Assembly: GCA_051656605.1 (NCBI GenBank)
Contig: JBOGCF010000036.1
Location: forward strand, 124,001-188,000
Direction of reading: 5' to 3'
Source: UBA12018 sp051656605
GTDB taxonomy: Bacteria > Bacteroidota > Bacteroidia > Bacteroidales > CAMTPD01
Length of the DNA: 64,000 nucleotides
Part shown: piece by piece, positions 1 to 9,014 of the stretch
How positions within the stretch are numbered: position 1 is the first letter of the stretch
Layout of the letters: each line of letters begins with the position of its first letter
The notes under the pieces: generated by a model
What the model saw: the letters and a program-made list of their open reading frames with translations, nothing else
What the model was told of the DNA's origin: nothing
Database searches by the model: none
Translations under genes and position numbers: made by a program

Positions 1-556
1 AAGCATGTAGAAACATTTCTTTGTGTTGATTCGAATAGGTGAAGTCTGCTCCTTGAGCAAGTGTTACATTGTTGATATATAATTTGATTTTTTTGTGGTG
101 TTTCTTTTTATGAGGATCTTTTTCTTTCGACTGTTTTTTGAAACGAAACATACTCCACGAGTTGGTTTTATCTGCCTCAATATAAACCTGCGCTTTGCCG
201 TTTGTAATCTTAGCTTCAGAAATATGTAGCTCGAAGTCGGATAGTAGATAGAATAGATTGATTCTTACATCAAGTTTATCGAATGTTGCTAACGTGTCAG
301 ATTTTATATCAGCAACACCACTTCGTGCCATACCATTTGATGCAGTAACATGAAAAGAAGGAAAGCTGCGAAACATATCAATACGTAAGGAGTCAAACTC
401 CATCACACCGTCGATGTGAGTATTTAAAATGTCTTTTGCAATCGCATCGAAACGACTACTATTTGTAATCGTACCAAGTATTACAAATAGTAAACACAAA
501 AGAAGTGTTAGCGATAAGACTGCAATTGCGATGTATTTTAAGAGCTTATAGATCAT
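1..556 (-). CDS. AsmA-like membrane-anchored protein, N-terminal part
   Basis: An open frame runs leftward from an ATG at 556-554 to the window edge without a stop (about 185 residues visible). It starts with a short Lys-containing tip and one hydrophobic segment (residues about 8-28, rich in Ile/Leu/Val), followed by a soluble part containing FRSFPSFHV near residue 50, the pattern seen at the start of AsmA/TamB-like proteins of Bacteroidetes. Such proteins are single-span inner-membrane proteins with a large periplasmic part, linked to outer-membrane lipid transport or assembly. It begins 51 bases after the CDF transporter gene and may be the last gene of the same transcript. The C-terminus lies outside the window, so the family call rests on the N-terminus only. 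Confidence 0.6.
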   Translation of the reverse strand, partial: MIYKLLKYIAIAVLSLTLLLCLLFVILGTITNSSRFDAIAKDILNTHIDGVMEFDSLRIDMFRSFPSFHVTASNGMARSGVADIKSDTLATFDKLDVRINLFYLLSDFELHISEAKITNGKAQVYIEADKTNSWSMFRFKKQSKEKDPHKKKHHKKIKLYINNVTLAQGADFTYSNQHKEMFLHA

Positions 557-607
557 TTGACGTAATTTTCCATATAGAAAACAGTCAAACAATCGAAAAG
601 TTATTTA

Positions 608-1513
608 TTAATGTGGTGCTCCGCAATTATCCATGCCACAATTTTCATTATCTCGCTCCATTTCGATGGTGACATGATCAATGTTTCCTTTTTTGCAGAT
701 GGTACGGATGTCGCATTTTAAGGCTTCGATACGCACAACCGGAGTTTCAACAGGAACTACAACATGCAATGTTAGCACATTATGCTCTCCATCTAGCGAC
801 CAAGCATGCACATCATGAATTGACTCAATACTTTGTAGTTCTAATATTTCAGATTGTATCGATTCTAAGTCTATATCGGCGGGTATTTGTTGCAGAAGGA
901 TAGAGAAGGTAGATTTGAGATTACGGTATACGTTGTATAATATCCAGCAACTGATGCATAAAGATAATATCGGGTCGATAATTGGGATTTCAACAAAATA
1001 CATGACAATACTTGCAATCAATACGGCTACCCAGCCTAATACGTCTTCCAGTAGATGTAGCATTACTGCACGTTCGCTAAAGGAGTTGCCTTTTTTTAGT
1101 TTAAGAACGGCTGCTCCATTTACGATTAATCCGAATATAGCAAATAGGAACATTCCTTTTGCATTTGCCGGCTCGGGACTGATAATTCGTTCGATACTTT
1201 CTTTAATCACAAAAAAAGTACTGATCATAAGAACAAACGAGATAAATATTGCACCTAACAAGGAAAAGCGTCGGTAGCCATAGGTAAATCGGTTATCACT
1301 TTTTTGTTTCGACTTCTTTTCCAAAAACCAAGTGATTCCTAGAGATATTGAGTCCCCAAAGTCATGTACTGCATCTGAAATAATAGCCACACTATTGGTA
1401 TATATTCCACCTAAAACTTCGATGATGGCAAAGAATAAATTTAGAAAAAAAGCGAATAGTATGTTCTTTTCAGAATGACTGTGTGTGTGGTTGTGGCTGT
1501 GATTGTGTGCCAT
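608..1513 (-). CDS. CDF family divalent metal (zinc) efflux transporter
   Basis: A 301-residue cation diffusion facilitator that should export Zn2+ or a similar ion in exchange for protons across the inner membrane. The N-terminus is His-rich (HNHSHNHTHSHS), followed by about six membrane segments. The paired metal-site motifs are visible: SDAVHDFGD in the second helix (residues about 46-54) and HLLEDVLGW in the fifth (about 152-160), giving the H-x3-D / H-x3-D arrangement typical of zinc-type CDF proteins. The cytoplasmic C-terminal domain contains the conserved IHDVHAW stretch and ends in a Cys/His tail (CGMDNCGAPH) that could bind metal. It lies 30 bases after the PorT-like gene on the same strand. 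Confidence 0.9.
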   Translation of the reverse strand: MAHNHSHNHTHSHSEKNILFAFFLNLFFAIIEVLGGIYTNSVAIISDAVHDFGDSISLGITWFLEKKSKQKSDNRFTYGYRRFSLLGAIFISFVLMISTFFVIKESIERIISPEPANAKGMFLFAIFGLIVNGAAVLKLKKGNSFSERAVMLHLLEDVLGWVAVLIASIVMYFVEIPIIDPILSLCISCWILYNVYRNLKSTFSILLQQIPADIDLESIQSEILELQSIESIHDVHAWSLDGEHNVLTLHVVVPVETPVVRIEALKCDIRTICKKGNIDHVTIEMERDNENCGMDNCGAPH

Positions 1514-1543
1514 AATGTATTTGAGTTAATGAGTATACTCGAA

Positions 1544-2263
1544 TTAGAAAAGGATTCCAATCGTAAAACTCATGCTGTTGATTCGTTTACTTACTTTTAA
1601 TTTTGAGCTAGCTTCGGTTCCAGAAGAGTTGTGTCCGAGTAATACCGTATTTGCAAGAATACCATAATCGTAGAATGCATCAAAGAATAAGCGCCAAATA
1701 GTAAAACTGACACCACATGTTGCACTTAACTGAATGGGCGAGTCTTGAGAAAGAACTAAGCTTCGCATGTTGTTAAAATCAGAATCATTGCTATATGCGT
1801 ATCTTACTTTCGGCCCTAGAATCAGACTTAATCCATATGGACCTTCCTGTACGAGGTGGTAACCAAACAAAACCGGTAAATCGACAGCTTTATTGGTGAA
1901 GTTATAATCAACAATATTGGTCGAACTAATTGGCTCGCCATCTCCTGTATTTTCAATTGGAAGAAAACTAATACTCCCTTGTGAGTAGTGCCAGGTAAGT
2001 CCGGTTTGTAAAAAAGTGCGATTAAAGTTGATCCGTAAAAAGGCGTCAATTTGATAACCTATTTTATTGGTAACATCAATATCGGTGATTAAAGTTCCGT
2101 TGTAAGAAATATTATTCGTATTAAGAAAAGAGGTGTTGAATCCGGCTTTGAGTCCGATGTTTAGTTTCTTGTACGGATATTCGGCAAATTGAGCAATTTG
2201 CGCATTAGACATAAAACAAACAAATAGAGATCCAAGGAGGATTAAACACCACTTTCTTTTCAT
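1544..2263 (-). CDS. PorT-family outer-membrane beta-barrel protein
   Basis: A 239-residue protein with a clear signal peptide (MKRK then a hydrophobic core, probable cleavage after SNA, residue 21). The mature part starts with KLNIGLKAGFNTSF, the opening strand typical of small eight-stranded PorT/outer-membrane-protein-beta-barrel families in Bacteroidetes, and alternates polar and apolar residues through to a terminal FTIGILF strand. The aromatic last residue fits barrel insertion by the Bam machinery. Its ligand or role is not known. The gene starts 12 bases after the flavin reductase gene and is probably cotranscribed with it. Confidence 0.75.
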   Translation of the reverse strand: MKRKWCLILLGSLFVCFMSNAQIAQFAEYPYKKLNIGLKAGFNTSFLNTNNISYNGTLITDIDVTNKIGYQIDAFLRINFNRTFLQTGLTWHYSQGSISFLPIENTGDGEPISSTNIVDYNFTNKAVDLPVLFGYHLVQEGPYGLSLILGPKVRYAYSNDSDFNNMRSLVLSQDSPIQLSATCGVSFTIWRLFFDAFYDYGILANTVLLGHNSSGTEASSKLKVSKRINSMSFTIGILF

Positions 2264-2275
2264 ATTAAAATAAGC

Positions 2276-2842
2276 TTATTTCTTTTTACGTACAGACCAT
2301 CCAAATTTTCCCTTTTCTTCACCTAAGCCATAGTACTTACCATGAGAATAAGCCAATAGATTCGCTTTTCCCATGTCAAAAGCACCGGTTTCGGGATCAA
2401 GATATTTGTCATCAGCTTTCACGTTTACTACTTCTGCAATAAACATATCGTGAGAGCCAAGACTGATAATCTCTTTCACTCGACATTCGATGCTGATAGG
2501 GGCTTCTTCGATGATAGGAGCACTTACAACAGACGCTTTGCCGGGAGTAAGATTCATCTCTTCAAATTTGTTATAATCTTTTCCCGAAACGACTCCGCAC
2601 CAGTCTGTTGCTTTGGCTAGTTCTTCGGTAGTAAGATTAATAACATATTCCATGTTCTTTTTTATAATCGGATAGGAGTGACGCTCGGGGCGTACAGAAA
2701 TATAACACATTGCCGGATTTGTACAAATCGTACCAAGCCAACTAACGGTGATTATGTTGTATTCTGATGGTTCACTACCGCAGCTAATCATGGCTGCCGG
2801 AAGTGGATAAATCATTGTTCCTGGTTTCCAGTCTAATTTCAT
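2276..2842 (-). CDS. Flavin reductase-like FMN-binding protein (flavoredoxin type)
   Basis: A 188-residue protein of the flavin-reductase-like (split-barrel FMN-binding) family. The opening WKPGTMIYPLPAAMISCG and the downstream ITVSWLGTICTNPAMCYISV and RPERHSYPII blocks are the FMN-binding core of flavoredoxin-like proteins. These carry bound FMN and pass electrons between NAD(P)H or ferredoxin-type donors and partner proteins; the partner cannot be told from sequence. The ATG overlaps the stop codon of pyrI (ATGA at 2842-2839), so translation is probably coupled. It could donate electrons in pyrimidine metabolism, but co-location alone does not show that. Confidence 0.85.
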   Translation of the reverse strand: MKLDWKPGTMIYPLPAAMISCGSEPSEYNIITVSWLGTICTNPAMCYISVRPERHSYPIIKKNMEYVINLTTEELAKATDWCGVVSGKDYNKFEEMNLTPGKASVVSAPIIEEAPISIECRVKEIISLGSHDMFIAEVVNVKADDKYLDPETGAFDMGKANLLAYSHGKYYGLGEEKGKFGWSVRKKK

Positions 2843-3300
2843 AAAATAACGATATCTTCTTTGTCTATTTTTCGTTCACAATAATGGCATTTGATTTCAA
2901 CCTTATCCTTGTCAACAACATAAAAACGGGTATTCATTGGTTCGTTGTTGGTGATGCATTTAGGATTGTTGCATTTTACAATACCAATAAGTTCTTCCGG
3001 AAGTGTTACTTGCTTTTTTTCTACAACTTCATAGTCGCGGATGATATTCATAATCACATTCGGAGCAATAAGAGAGATCTTATTGATATCGGCTTCTTCA
3101 AAGAATTTATCGGAGATCTTGATAAGTCCCTTTGATCCCATTTTCTTACTTTGAAGGTTATTCCCGATTGTAATACGATTGTTTAAGTGTTCAATGCCCA
3201 GCAAGGATGCAACTTTAAAAAGTTGTTCTGATGGAATATGGTCGATTGCAGTTCCGTTTTCAAGTGCGGCAACTTGCATTTCTTTAATCTTCTTAGACAT
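2839..3300 (-). CDS. pyrI: Aspartate carbamoyltransferase regulatory subunit
   Basis: A 153-residue regulatory chain of aspartate transcarbamoylase, matching the usual length. The N-terminal allosteric domain (residues 1-100) begins with the expected KEMQVAALENGTAIDHIP, and the C-terminal zinc domain has four cysteines in two pairs (CNNPKC near residue 109 and CHYC near 138) that hold the zinc contacting the catalytic chains. It binds nucleotide effectors and forms the mixed dodecamer with PyrB. It lies 48 bases downstream of pyrB and overlaps the next gene by four bases. Confidence 0.96.
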   Translation of the reverse strand: MSKKIKEMQVAALENGTAIDHIPSEQLFKVASLLGIEHLNNRITIGNNLQSKKMGSKGLIKISDKFFEEADINKISLIAPNVIMNIIRDYEVVEKKQVTLPEELIGIVKCNNPKCITNNEPMNTRFYVVDKDKVEIKCHYCERKIDKEDIVIL

Positions 3301-3348
3301 GTCTCTTTTGTTTTTCGTTACAAAATATATACGTTATCCACTCTTGAT

Positions 3349-4266
3349 TTACTCAACTTCGATACCTAGCACGTCACAAATGATTGCTTGGCGGGCATAA
3401 AGTCCGTTTTGAGCCTGCTCAAAGTAATAGGCTTTCGGACTGTCATCTACATCTTGAGAAATCTCATTTACGCGAGGAAGTGGATGAAGGATACGTAAGT
3501 TTTCCTTGCTGTTTTCCAGCATCTTCTTACGAAGGATGTATACGTTTTTAACTTTTTCGTATTCAACAAGATCAGTGAAACGTTCTCTTTGTACACGAGT
3601 CATGTAAATAATATCCGAATCATTGATAACATCTTCAGAGAAGTCGGTGTGTTCGTAATATTTAATACCATGCTTGTCACAGAACGTTTTATAAATTTCA
3701 GGAATTCGTAATTCTTCCGGTGCAACGAAATGGAAGGTCGGATTGAAGTGTGACATCCCATGAATAAGGGAGTGAACAGTGCGTCCATATTTCAAGTCTC
3801 CCACAAGTGTAATCGTAAGGTTTTCGAGTGTTCCTTGTGTTTTGTAGATCGAATACAAATCAAGCATTGTTTGAGTAGGGTGCTGATTAGCTCCGTCTCC
3901 CGCGTTGATAATCGGGGTTTTGCTAATTTCAGAGGCATAGCGTGCAGCCCCTTCAATGTGATGACGCATGATGATAAGATCTGCATAGTTGCTTACCATG
4001 ATAATCGTATCTTTTAGCGTCTCACCTTTCGACGAGCTGGTTGTAGAAGCATCGGTAAAACCAATGATACGACCTCCCAGTCTGTTTACCGCCGTTTCAA
4101 AACTTAAACGAGTTCGAGTAGATGGCTCGAAAAAGAGAGTTGCGGCAACTTTACCTTTTAGAAGATCTCTGTTGGGATTTTCCTCAAACTTGCGTGCATT
4201 CTCTATGATACGCAAAATATCTTCTTTCGAATATTCTGCGATAGAAACTAAACTCTTATTCATCAT
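3349..4266 (-). CDS. pyrB: Aspartate carbamoyltransferase catalytic subunit
   Basis: A 305-residue catalytic chain that joins carbamoyl phosphate and aspartate to N-carbamoyl aspartate, the second step of pyrimidine synthesis. The carbamoyl-phosphate loop FFEPSTRTRLSFE is at residues about 45-57, the HPTQTMLDLYS block near 134, and the HPLPRVNEI loop near 268. Two adjacent ATGs (4266 and 4263) could serve as start. A TAnnTTTG-type -7 box sits about 22 bases upstream, so this is probably the first gene of the leftward transcript pyrB-pyrI-flavin reductase-PorT-CDF. Confidence 0.97.
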   Translation of the reverse strand: MMNKSLVSIAEYSKEDILRIIENARKFEENPNRDLLKGKVAATLFFEPSTRTRLSFETAVNRLGGRIIGFTDASTTSSSKGETLKDTIIMVSNYADLIIMRHHIEGAARYASEISKTPIINAGDGANQHPTQTMLDLYSIYKTQGTLENLTITLVGDLKYGRTVHSLIHGMSHFNPTFHFVAPEELRIPEIYKTFCDKHGIKYYEHTDFSEDVINDSDIIYMTRVQRERFTDLVEYEKVKNVYILRKKMLENSKENLRILHPLPRVNEISQDVDDSPKAYYFEQAQNGLYARQAIICDVLGIEVE

Positions 4267-4287
4267 AATGGGATTATCTTATGATCA

Positions 4288-4295
4288 CAAATGTA
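4288..4295 (-). promoter_or_regulatory. Candidate -7 promoter box for pyrBI operon
   Basis: Reads TACATTTG on the minus strand, an exact match to the Bacteroidetes TAnnTTTG -7 element, 22 bases before the pyrB start. A TTTG lies further upstream (about 4320-4323), but its 24-base spacing is longer than usual, so only the -7 box is clear. Confidence 0.5.
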
Positions 4296-4378
4296 GATAA
4301 ATTTTTATATACGATTCTTCAAAAAGCCTTTTTTTGCGACACTTTTTTCAGTTAACTTCATTTATCAATCAAATTGGT

Positions 4379-4386
4379 TATTTTTG
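4379..4386 (+). promoter_or_regulatory. Candidate -7 promoter box for the class A PBP gene
   Basis: Reads TATTTTTG, an exact TAnnTTTG match, 46 bases before the ATG at 4433. It lies downstream of the frame's earliest possible (TTG) start at 4334, which argues for translation from 4433. Confidence 0.5.
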
Positions 4387-4432
4387 TATCATTAAAACCA
4401 AACACATAGTTGTTGAACAAAAGAGATTAAGA

Positions 4433-6763
4433 ATGAAGAAAGGATTGATCATCGCTTTCTGGGTACTGTTTGTAGCAGGCGTGCTATCGGTATTCGGTTT
4501 GTTTACTCTGATTGCTAAAGGTAAGATAGGTTATATGCCTCCTGTAGAGGATTTGCAAAATCCGATAGACAAGTTTGCCTCTCAGATTATTTCATCCGAC
4601 TCAAAACTGTTGGGAACTTATAACTATAGTAAGGATAACCGTATCTACGTAAATTATAAAGATTTATCTCCATACTTGGTGAATGCCCTTATTGCAACTG
4701 AGGACGTTCGCTTTGCAGAACACTCAGGTGTGGATGCAAAAGCGGTGGCGCGTGCCGTTGTTAAATACTTGATTCTTCAAGATAAATCAGGCGGTGGCGG
4801 TAGTACCATCACGCAGCAGTTGGCCAAACAGCTTTACTCGCCAAGTGCCGATAATAAGTTGGAGCGTGCGTTGCAAAAACCGATCGAATGGGTGATTGCC
4901 GTTCAATTGGAGCGTTTCTATACAAAAGAAGAGATCATTAATATGTATCTAAATAAGTTTGACTTCCTAAACAATGCTGTAGGAATTCAATCTGCTGCAC
5001 GTGCTTATTTCGATACAACTCCTAAGAATTTGAAGATTGAAGAAGCAGCTACGCTAGTTGGGATGTGTAAGAACCCATCGTACTTTAATCCTAAAACTCG
5101 TAACGAGCGTACCAGAGGTCGTCGTAACGTGGTATTGGAGCAAATGTATAAAGCCGGTTATATCTCTAAAGTAGAAAAAGACTCTTTGCAAGCTCTTCCT
5201 CTCAAACTGAACTTCCGAAAGATTGACCATAAAGATGGTTTAGCTCCATATTTTAGAGAACATCTTCGTTTGTACATGACTGCAAAAGAGCCTCAGAAAG
5301 AAAACTACAGAGGATGGCAGATGCAGAAGTTTAAAGACGACTCCATTGCTTGGGCTACAGATCCGTTGTATGGATGGTGTAACAAGAATAAACTTCCTGA
5401 CGGAACGAACTATAACCTGTATACAAGCGGTCTTAAGATCTATACGACGCTAAACTCTAAGATGCAGAAGTATGCGGAAGATGCAATGCAAGAACATTTT
5501 GCCAAAACATTGCAACCGCAATTTGATAGAGAAAAGCGCGGACGTCGCAATGCTCCGTTCTCAAATGATATAACTCCGGGTGAAGCAGATACAATTATCA
5601 TGCGCTCAATGGCCCAAACCGATCGTTATAGAGCTTTGATAAAATCAGGAATGGACAAGCAAGAAGCTATGGCTGAGTTTAAGAAGCCAATCGAAATGCG
5701 TGTGTTTTCTTGGAATGGAGTAAGGGATACAATGATGTCTCCATGGGACTCAATCAGATATCATAAAAGCTTCCTTCGTGGAGCATTTATGGCGATGAAT
5801 CCGAAAGACGGTCAAGTAAAAGCCTATGTAGGTGGTATTGATTATAACTACTTCCAATATGATATGGTAAGTGATGGACGCAGACAGGTGGGTTCTACGA
5901 TCAAACCTTTCTTATATTCGCTTGCGATGGAAAATGGTTATACACCATGTGACCAAACACTCAATGTACAACCTCAACTCGTTGATGAAAACGGAATTCT
6001 TTGGGCTCCAAAGAACGAGAGTTCAAGAAATATTGGAGAAATGGTTACGTTAAAGTGGGGACTTCAAAACTCAAACAACTGGATTACGGGTTATTTGATG
6101 AAGCAATTCACTCCTTATGCATTCAAGCGTTTGCTCGAATCGTATGGTATGCAAGGGCATATTGATCCCGTTGTTTCCATGTGTATGGGTACACCTGATA
6201 TCTCAGTGCGAGAAATGGTGGGAGCTTATACGGCCTTTGCAAATAAAGGAATTCGTGTGGAGCCATTGATTGTAACGCATATTGAGGATGGTTATGGCAA
6301 TACGATTGCAACATTCTCACCACGTATACATGAGGTGTTGAGTGAAGAAGCTTCGTTCAAGATGCTAGATATGCTTCAAGGTGTTATTGATGGAGGTACA
6401 GGCGGACGTGTTCGTCGTATTTATAACATCAAAGCGCCAATGGGAGGTAAAACCGGAACGACTCAAAATAACTCCGATGGTTGGTTTATCGGATTTACTC
6501 CCGATCTTGCAGCAGGAGCTTGGGTAGGAGGAGAGGAGCGTTCGGTTCACTTCGATCGCACAGCCGACGGACAAGGTGCAAGTATGGCTCTTCCTATTTA
6601 TGGAGAATTCTTTAAGCGTGTTTTTGCAGATAAAGAATTGGGCTACTCAGACACAACTAAGTTTGTTATACCTGAGCAGTATGCCGATCCTTGTAGCTCA
6701 TCGAGAGGACATATTTCAACTCAGCCAAATGAACCGTCACATATTGATGATATCTTTAATTAA
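4433..6763 (+). CDS. Class A penicillin-binding protein (PBP1A-like glycosyltransferase/transpeptidase)
   Basis: A 776-residue bifunctional peptidoglycan synthase. The frame is open from a TTG at 4334, but the ATG at 4433 gives a standard short cytoplasmic tip (MKKG) and single membrane anchor, and follows a promoter box. The glycosyltransferase domain shows ATEDVRFAEHSGVD with the catalytic Glu and GGSTITQQLAKQL. The transpeptidase domain has the three penicillin-binding motifs: SxxK in GSTIKP, SxN in QNSNNW, and KTGTT. It polymerises glycan strands from lipid II and cross-links the stem peptides in the periplasm. It is monocistronic, closed by the hairpin at 6781-6827. Confidence 0.95.
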   Translation: MKKGLIIAFWVLFVAGVLSVFGLFTLIAKGKIGYMPPVEDLQNPIDKFASQIISSDSKLLGTYNYSKDNRIYVNYKDLSPYLVNALIATEDVRFAEHSGVDAKAVARAVVKYLILQDKSGGGGSTITQQLAKQLYSPSADNKLERALQKPIEWVIAVQLERFYTKEEIINMYLNKFDFLNNAVGIQSAARAYFDTTPKNLKIEEAATLVGMCKNPSYFNPKTRNERTRGRRNVVLEQMYKAGYISKVEKDSLQALPLKLNFRKIDHKDGLAPYFREHLRLYMTAKEPQKENYRGWQMQKFKDDSIAWATDPLYGWCNKNKLPDGTNYNLYTSGLKIYTTLNSKMQKYAEDAMQEHFAKTLQPQFDREKRGRRNAPFSNDITPGEADTIIMRSMAQTDRYRALIKSGMDKQEAMAEFKKPIEMRVFSWNGVRDTMMSPWDSIRYHKSFLRGAFMAMNPKDGQVKAYVGGIDYNYFQYDMVSDGRRQVGSTIKPFLYSLAMENGYTPCDQTLNVQPQLVDENGILWAPKNESSRNIGEMVTLKWGLQNSNNWITGYLMKQFTPYAFKRLLESYGMQGHIDPVVSMCMGTPDISVREMVGAYTAFANKGIRVEPLIVTHIEDGYGNTIATFSPRIHEVLSEEASFKMLDMLQGVIDGGTGGRVRRIYNIKAPMGGKTGTTQNNSDGWFIGFTPDLAAGAWVGGEERSVHFDRTADGQGASMALPIYGEFFKRVFADKELGYSDTTKFVIPEQYADPCSSSRGHISTQPNEPSHIDDIFN

Positions 6764-6780
6764 AAGATCAGACATATTAT

Positions 6781-6827
6781 AAAGAAGAAAGGAGACTCCG
6801 ATTTAACCGGGATCTCCTTTCTTCTTT
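6781..6827 (+). terminator. Rho-independent terminator between PBP and hyaD
   Basis: A 15-bp perfect stem (AAAGAAGAAAGGAGA with TCTCCTTTCTTCTTT) around a 17-base loop lies just after the PBP stop and faces the end of hyaD, so it can serve both strands. Confidence 0.8.
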
Positions 6828-6855
6828 ATTAAACCAAAGGCATGTTGCCATATAT

Positions 6856-7329
6856 CTATACGATTACGGTTTCGCCCTGTTTTATTTGTTTTACAATCTT
6901 TCTTACTACCTCTTTTACTTCCGGTATCACGGCTTCAACTTCGGGAGTCAATTCCATTCCGAAGTCATCTACCTTCTTTACACTGATAATTACAAGATGC
7001 ATGCGTGGTATTTTACCATTTAAAATCATGGCGTCGATCATTGTTTTCAATCCAATCTCATGCGCACTCATCAATGATGGATAATCAGTAGAGTACTTTG
7101 GCTTCAAAACTCGAATTGTGCCGGGAGGCATACTGTCAAGCGTTGCATCTATCAAGACTACATCGTCATACTCTTGTAATGTTCCCATCAAGTGAAAGCC
7201 TCCTGTGCCCCCATCAAGAACATCAATCCCATCAAGTGCAGGATCGTTTTCTAGCTCAGTAGCCACACGAATACCAATACTCTCATCGCACAATAATAAA
7301 TTGCCGATACCCAAAATCAATATACTCAT
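6856..7329 (-). CDS. hyaD: [NiFe]-hydrogenase maturation endopeptidase (HyaD/HybD type)
   Basis: A 157-residue protease of the HyaD/HybD family that clips the C-terminal tail of the hydrogenase large subunit once nickel has been inserted. The N-terminal ILGIGNLLLCDESIG and VLDGGTGG motifs are typical. The three nickel-binding residues known from HybD are recognisable as Glu16, Asp61 and His90. Its probable substrate is HyaB, encoded 1.7 kb upstream on the same strand, which keeps a 15-residue tail after its last cluster motif. It is separated from hyaC by an oppositely oriented TPR gene, so it is probably transcribed apart from the main operon. Confidence 0.92.
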   Translation of the reverse strand: MSILILGIGNLLLCDESIGIRVATELENDPALDGIDVLDGGTGGFHLMGTLQEYDDVVLIDATLDSMPPGTIRVLKPKYSTDYPSLMSAHEIGLKTMIDAMILNGKIPRMHLVIISVKKVDDFGMELTPEVEAVIPEVKEVVRKIVKQIKQGETVIV

Positions 7330-7485
7330 ATCGTAGTGTTTATTTCTTTTGTGATAACGCTTTTTACATCTGTTTTGTTTTGATTAAAAAATAAAGTATT
7401 GATTTGATGTGGTGATATGGAAGAATAATTAACTTTACAAGGCTTTGTTAATTAGTTGATTAAAACTTATGAATTCGCTGTGCAA

Positions 7486-8124
7486 ATGAAATCAAGAATA
7501 CTTCTACTGTTACTCACACCTTTGATGTTTAGTCAATGTCGCAAAACAAAAAATAAAATGGCTGACAATGTATCGCAGCAAAACAGTGCAGCTGCAATTG
7601 TAACAGAAGCAACACTGCTAAATGTAAAGACATGGGGAAATGCAGACTCACTAAGAAAAGCAATCAGCATGTTGGACGCAGCGATTGCGTTGGATCCGTT
7701 AAATATGAATGCCTATAATTATAAGGCTGAGTATTTGACAAAACTAGGAGACATACAAGAGGCAAATACTGTTCTTGATCAAACAATTCAATTATTTCCA
7801 CACAACCCATTTGTGGTATTCACAAAAGGATTGTTGTGCGAGAAGGCCGGATTAAAAGATTTAGCAACGTTATACTATCGGCAATCGATCAATTTATTTA
7901 CAGACTCAATTCAATCAAAACCCAACGATTTCGGTTTAATGTTTAATAGAGCTTTTGTGTATGTGTTTGTTGATAGTATGGATCAAGCTGTAAAGGACTT
8001 TACAATGCTACAAAGTCAATATGATACAACTTCAAAAGAATATACTACGGTAAGTTTATATTTAAAAAAGGTGATTCCCAACTTCGATCGGGAAAAGTTT
8101 GTTGAAGAGTTTTGGAAGAAATAA
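7486..8124 (+). CDS. TPR-repeat lipoprotein of unknown function
   Basis: A 212-residue protein translated from the ATG at 7486; this start gives a lipoprotein signal (MKSR, hydrophobic core, then FSQC with Cys18 as lipid site), whereas an upstream TTG start would bury it. Two to three tetratricopeptide-like helical pairs cover residues about 60-150 (for example AIALDPLNMNAYNYKAEYL and FPHNPFVVFTKGLLCEKAG), with a final helical tail. TPR domains bind other proteins, and the partner here is unknown. The gene interrupts the hydrogenase cluster on the opposite strand and may have nothing to do with it. Confidence 0.7.
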   Translation: MKSRILLLLLTPLMFSQCRKTKNKMADNVSQQNSAAAIVTEATLLNVKTWGNADSLRKAISMLDAAIALDPLNMNAYNYKAEYLTKLGDIQEANTVLDQTIQLFPHNPFVVFTKGLLCEKAGLKDLATLYYRQSINLFTDSIQSKPNDFGLMFNRAFVYVFVDSMDQAVKDFTMLQSQYDTTSKEYTTVSLYLKKVIPNFDREKFVEEFWKK

Positions 8125-8156
8125 GGTTTCGATTGGGAGGTAGCTTCTATAAAATA

Positions 8157-8207
8157 AAAAGTCGTTTGGATATTTGCTTTGTTGAGAAGCAAGTCCAAAC
8201 GACTTTT
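8157..8207. terminator. Bidirectional terminator between TPR gene and hyaC
   Basis: A 14-bp stem (AAAAGTCGTTTGGA with TCCAAACGACTTTT) with a second small stem TTGCTT/AAGCAA in the loop lies between two converging genes. A-rich and T-rich sides allow use in both directions. Confidence 0.85.
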
Positions 8208-8226
8208 CTATATGAAGTAAATTGAG

Positions 8227-8997
8227 TTAAGACTTTAAGCGATCCAAGTCTTCAAGAACAGCTTTCTTTCCTTTCGACTCTTCAGCTTCGAAACGTTCAA
8301 CTTCTTTCTCAGGGATAAACTTCCATCCACCAATCATAGAAGAGGTTATACCTTCGCTATCAATGTAATCGTGGTAAATTACCAAGTATACGTGGACGAT
8401 AGCTACCAATATAAAGAACCACATTAGGAAATGATGGATTTGGCGTACCATCATATCTCCTCCCAGAAGCGGAGCTACCCATGAAAATAACCACGATGGG
8501 AAATAATTCATACTCATCGGAGCAATGAGGGCAAAGCCTGTAAATACCTGCGCAACAAATGCAAGGAAAAGCAAGAAGTAGATGGTACTAGCCATTGAGT
8601 TGTGCCCGATAGTAGCAACCGGTCTGTTCTTTATCTGTAATACGTCTACACGCATCACATTGTACATTTGTACCCACTGAGACTTATGCAGAGGAACATA
8701 ATTATACCAACGGCTAAATACATTTCCAACAAATCCCCAATACAAACGGAAGATGAAGTTGAAGGTAAATATAAACGCCGTAGCAAAATGGATAAAACGG
8801 ATATGGCCAAACCAGTATTGATTATAAGCCTGACCGGAGCTTTGAAACGCCGGTGGATCACCAATCATAAATCCGGTAATGCATAATATGAGGATGCATA
8901 GTGCATTGATCCAGTGAAACAGCCGTACAGGCAACTCCCATACATAAACCTCTCGAAGTGGTTTATTTCTGCTTCTCAATCTAAAATTAGTTGCCAT
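8227..8997 (-). CDS. hyaC: [NiFe]-hydrogenase b-type cytochrome subunit
   Basis: A 256-residue integral membrane di-haem cytochrome b that takes electrons from the hydrogenase small subunit and passes them to the quinone pool. Four membrane segments are seen at residues about 29-46, 66-88, 134-157 and 187-209. Likely haem ligands are His28, His65 or His70, His188 or His189, and His202. The C-terminal YHDYIDSEGITSSMIGGWKF block is conserved in HyaC/HupC proteins. It starts 17 bases after hyaB and is the last gene of the hypC-hypD-hypE-hyaA-hyaB-hyaC run. Its presence makes the enzyme a respiratory, membrane-bound one. Confidence 0.95.
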   Translation of the reverse strand: MATNFRLRSRNKPLREVYVWELPVRLFHWINALCILILCITGFMIGDPPAFQSSGQAYNQYWFGHIRFIHFATAFIFTFNFIFRLYWGFVGNVFSRWYNYVPLHKSQWVQMYNVMRVDVLQIKNRPVATIGHNSMASTIYFLLFLAFVAQVFTGFALIAPMSMNYFPSWLFSWVAPLLGGDMMVRQIHHFLMWFFILVAIVHVYLVIYHDYIDSEGITSSMIGGWKFIPEKEVERFEAEESKGKKAVLEDLDRLKS

Positions 8998-9014
8998 GAT
9001 AAAATGTTTTTAGA

